In this document: positions 62,571 to 64,000 of the stretch, in pieces | Numbering within the stretch: position 1 is the stretch's first letter | Layout of the letters: the number at the start of each line of letters is the position of its first letter | Origin: Ignavibacteriales bacterium | GTDB lineage: Bacteria > Bacteroidota > Ignavibacteria > Ignavibacteriales > Ignavibacteriaceae | Length of the DNA: 64,000 nt | Direction: 5' to 3' | NCBI GenBank assembly: GCA_016700155.1 | Contig: CP065001.1 | Coordinates: 2,666,001-2,730,000 of the forward strand | Notes under the pieces: generated by a model | Databases searched by the model: none | Told to the model about the DNA's origin: nothing | The model's input: only the letters and a program-made list of their open reading frames with translations | Translations under genes and position numbers: made by a program

Positions 62571-63212
62571 ATGAACACTGTTCTTACTGATCCACATAAA
62601 GATCAGCCTGTTCTGTTTAAAGGTGAATCAAAATCACCCAAAGCAGGAATGATATTGATTCACGGCAGAGGCGCGGATGCAGAAAGTATCTTGACCTTAA
62701 CCGATTTATTCGACGTGAAAGATTTTATTTATGCTGCCCCTCAGGCTTTTAATAATACTTGGTATCCATACAGCTTTCTAACTCCCATCAGCGATAATGA
62801 ACCCGGAATAACTTCAGGTCTTAATAAAATAAAAACAACCATTAATTCATTAAATGAAAAAGGCATTGATACAGGGAAAATTTTCCTGCTTGGTTTTTCA
62901 CAAGGCGCGTGCCTGGCACTTGAATATGCTTCAAGATATCCGCAAAAGTTTGGCGGTGTAATCGGCTTAAGCGGTGGTTTAATAGGACCTGATGGTTTGG
63001 AAAGAAAACAAAACGGATCACTTATTAAAACAAAAATATTTATCGGCTGCAGCGATATTGACCCTCACATTCCGTTACAAAGAGTTCATTATACTGCTGA
63101 CTTCCTTCAACAAGCAGGAGGAGAAGTCATAAAAAAAATATATCCGAATTTAGGTCACACAATAAATGATGATGAACTTCATCACATAAATAAGATTATG
63201 AATGAAGTCTGA
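62571..63212 (+). CDS. mhqD: MhqD-like carboxylesterase/phospholipase
   Basis: A 213-residue alpha/beta hydrolase of the small carboxylesterase group. Catalytic triad: Ser110 in LLGFSQGACL, Asp in GCSDIDPHIP (Asp162 or Asp164) and His196 in LGHTIND. The opening MILIHGRGADAESI provides the oxyanion loop. In Bacillus the pair MhqO-MhqD is induced by methylhydroquinone. It ends the plus-strand run and is followed by a terminator hairpin. Confidence 0.82.
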   Translation: MNTVLTDPHKDQPVLFKGESKSPKAGMILIHGRGADAESILTLTDLFDVKDFIYAAPQAFNNTWYPYSFLTPISDNEPGITSGLNKIKTTINSLNEKGIDTGKIFLLGFSQGACLALEYASRYPQKFGGVIGLSGGLIGPDGLERKQNGSLIKTKIFIGCSDIDPHIPLQRVHYTADFLQQAGGEVIKKIYPNLGHTINDDELHHINKIMNEV

Positions 63213-63221
63213 AATGCGGGC

Positions 63222-63257
63222 AAAAAAAAGGTTGCCATCACAAAGGAATGACAACCT
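63222..63257 (-). terminator. Intrinsic terminator for the 63989-63270 gene
   Basis: On the minus strand: AGGTTG-TCAT ... ATGG-CAACCT (arms 63252-63257 and 63229-63234 plus partly paired CAT/ATG), followed by a run of eight T. It lies 13 bp after the stop of the minus-strand gene and also just downstream of mhqD. Confidence 0.75.
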
Positions 63258-63269
63258 CATGAGAAAAAT

Positions 63270-63989
63270 CTAATCGAATACCGCTTCAAGTTTCTGATAA
63301 CTGGAATGCATTTCATCCAGTTTTTGATTCATTATCTCCGGGTCTTCACTTTCAACCGATGATATAAATATTTTTGTGTTACCTATTAACTCGACTACTG
63401 CTTTATCAAACTGATCCTGTTTGGCGGATAATCTTGAAGGAAGTTTAGCATCTTTTAATGCTTCTGCTTTTAACATTAATCCGGAAGTTAACCCTTTCAC
63501 TTTATCTAATTCATTACCCGGAAGGTAGTGATGATAAATCATGTACAAATCTTTATGGTATTCTTCAACTTCCTTTAAAACCGGGCGAATTGTTCGAACA
63601 AGATTTTCATAATTTGAATGAAGTACTTCTGCTGCTTTTAACAGACGCGCATCATCATCACCCATGCTTGCGGAAACATATTCCTCAACAGACATTTTGA
63701 ATTTATTAATTCCTTCACTCCATTTGCTTTCCTTATCCCTAAGGATTCCCGGTAATTCAACCTCATAAATTTTTTGAGCAGAGTTTTTTACATCATCTGA
63801 AAAATCTCTGAGTAATTGATAGTTCTTTTCGGGAAATGCTTCGTGCCAGATGGGATAAATAACTTCGTGAAAATCTGATAGCGCCGGAATGTTTTTATCT
63901 GTTTCGTGCTCATACTCCTGCGCATAATTACTCTGCAGACACAAAATCAGGATTACAAAAAATGCATTTAGAAATAATGATACTTTCAT
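63270..63989 (-). CDS. Periplasmic helical protein of unknown function
   Basis: A 239-residue exported protein: signal peptide KVSLFLNAFFVILILCLQSNYA. The mature part is almost entirely helical and charged, with two similar four-helix-like halves: DFHEVIYPIWHEAFPEKNY... and LKEVEEYHKDLYMIYHHYLP, with His and Met/Lys positions recalling cytochrome b562/c' or metal-binding four-helix bundles, but no CxxCH heme motif is present. Family not recognised. AGGGAG precedes the ATG. Upstream control lies outside the window. Confidence 0.7.
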   Translation of the reverse strand: MKVSLFLNAFFVILILCLQSNYAQEYEHETDKNIPALSDFHEVIYPIWHEAFPEKNYQLLRDFSDDVKNSAQKIYEVELPGILRDKESKWSEGINKFKMSVEEYVSASMGDDDARLLKAAEVLHSNYENLVRTIRPVLKEVEEYHKDLYMIYHHYLPGNELDKVKGLTSGLMLKAEALKDAKLPSRLSAKQDQFDKAVVELIGNTKIFISSVESEDPEIMNQKLDEMHSSYQKLEAVFD

Positions 63990-64000
63990 GGCTCTCCCTT

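Noticed and set aside
1..64000. tRNA, rRNA, CRISPR arrays, prophage or complete IS elements
   Set aside because: None were recognised when reading gene gaps on both strands; a tRNAscan, Rfam and ISfinder search would be needed to be certain.

Overview
The window looks like chromosomal DNA of an AT-rich member of the Ignavibacteria / Bacteroidota-Chlorobi group. Two secreted proteins end in a type IX secretion (T9SS) type A sorting domain with the YPNPFNP motif. Several proteins belong to families typical of that lineage (DUF4783, TIGR02757/DUF2400, DUF2279, Asp-box proteins with a C-terminal sorting domain). No rRNA, tRNA, CRISPR array, prophage or complete insertion sequence was seen. The assignment is by inference from protein families; no marker gene is present.

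Layout. 1-1528: the cut end of a membrane-anchored SpoIIE-type phosphatase and a small membrane protein. 1532-9356 (minus): a giant alpha-2-macroglobulin-like protein, PdxJ and a CPBP membrane protease. 9424-11530: groES-groEL behind a perfect CIRCE operator and ending in a clear terminator. 11549-18614: a glycan/prenyl-lipid island with a GT-A-like glycosyltransferase, a UbiA prenyltransferase, two GT-C (GT39-like) enzymes, a GT2-GtrA fusion and a small protein resembling Pyr4/PaxB transmembrane terpene cyclases. 18683-26513: housekeeping and central metabolism (cytosine-deaminase-like protein, phosphoesterase, acyl-CoA transferase, alanine dehydrogenase, 2-hydroxyacid dehydrogenase, SpmA-SpmB fusion, amidase, flavin protein). 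26547-34454: an AddA-type helicase-nuclease, a large NtrY-like sensor kinase and a DUF4783 protein in one overlapping run. 35524-38306: pyrR-pyrB-pyrC, preceded by a leader with a PyrR-type binding hairpin and an SD-containing terminator-like hairpin.

38307-41605 is a disturbed, repeat-bearing accessory patch with a HEPN-like protein, a frameshifted RDD membrane protein, an unknown exported protein and decayed repeats. 41606-53933 holds secreted and peptide-related genes: a T9SS-targeted subtilase, an M29 aminopeptidase, an MFSD1-like MFS carrier, the dipeptidase PepD, a PqqD-like protein, an OPT peptide transporter, a TIGR02757 protein and a T9SS-targeted Asp-box protein. Together these suggest extracellular proteolysis, peptide import and intracellular dipeptide cleavage. 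54160-63989 has envelope proteins, a DUF4032 kinase-like protein with a HAD phosphatase, a divergent ATP-grasp ligase / C39-like cysteine peptidase pair, an isochorismatase-like hydrolase, an MhqO-MhqD-like pair and an unknown periplasmic helical protein.

The best candidates for something undescribed are the UbiA plus Pyr4-like cyclase set inside the glycosyltransferase island, the PyrR leader outside the Firmicutes, and the ATP-grasp/C39 pair next to a DUF4032 kinase. A REPIN-type repeat, a palindrome embedded in a signal-peptide coding region and a TonB-plug-like segment inside the macroglobulin are smaller curiosities. All functional calls come from reading motifs; no database search was possible.
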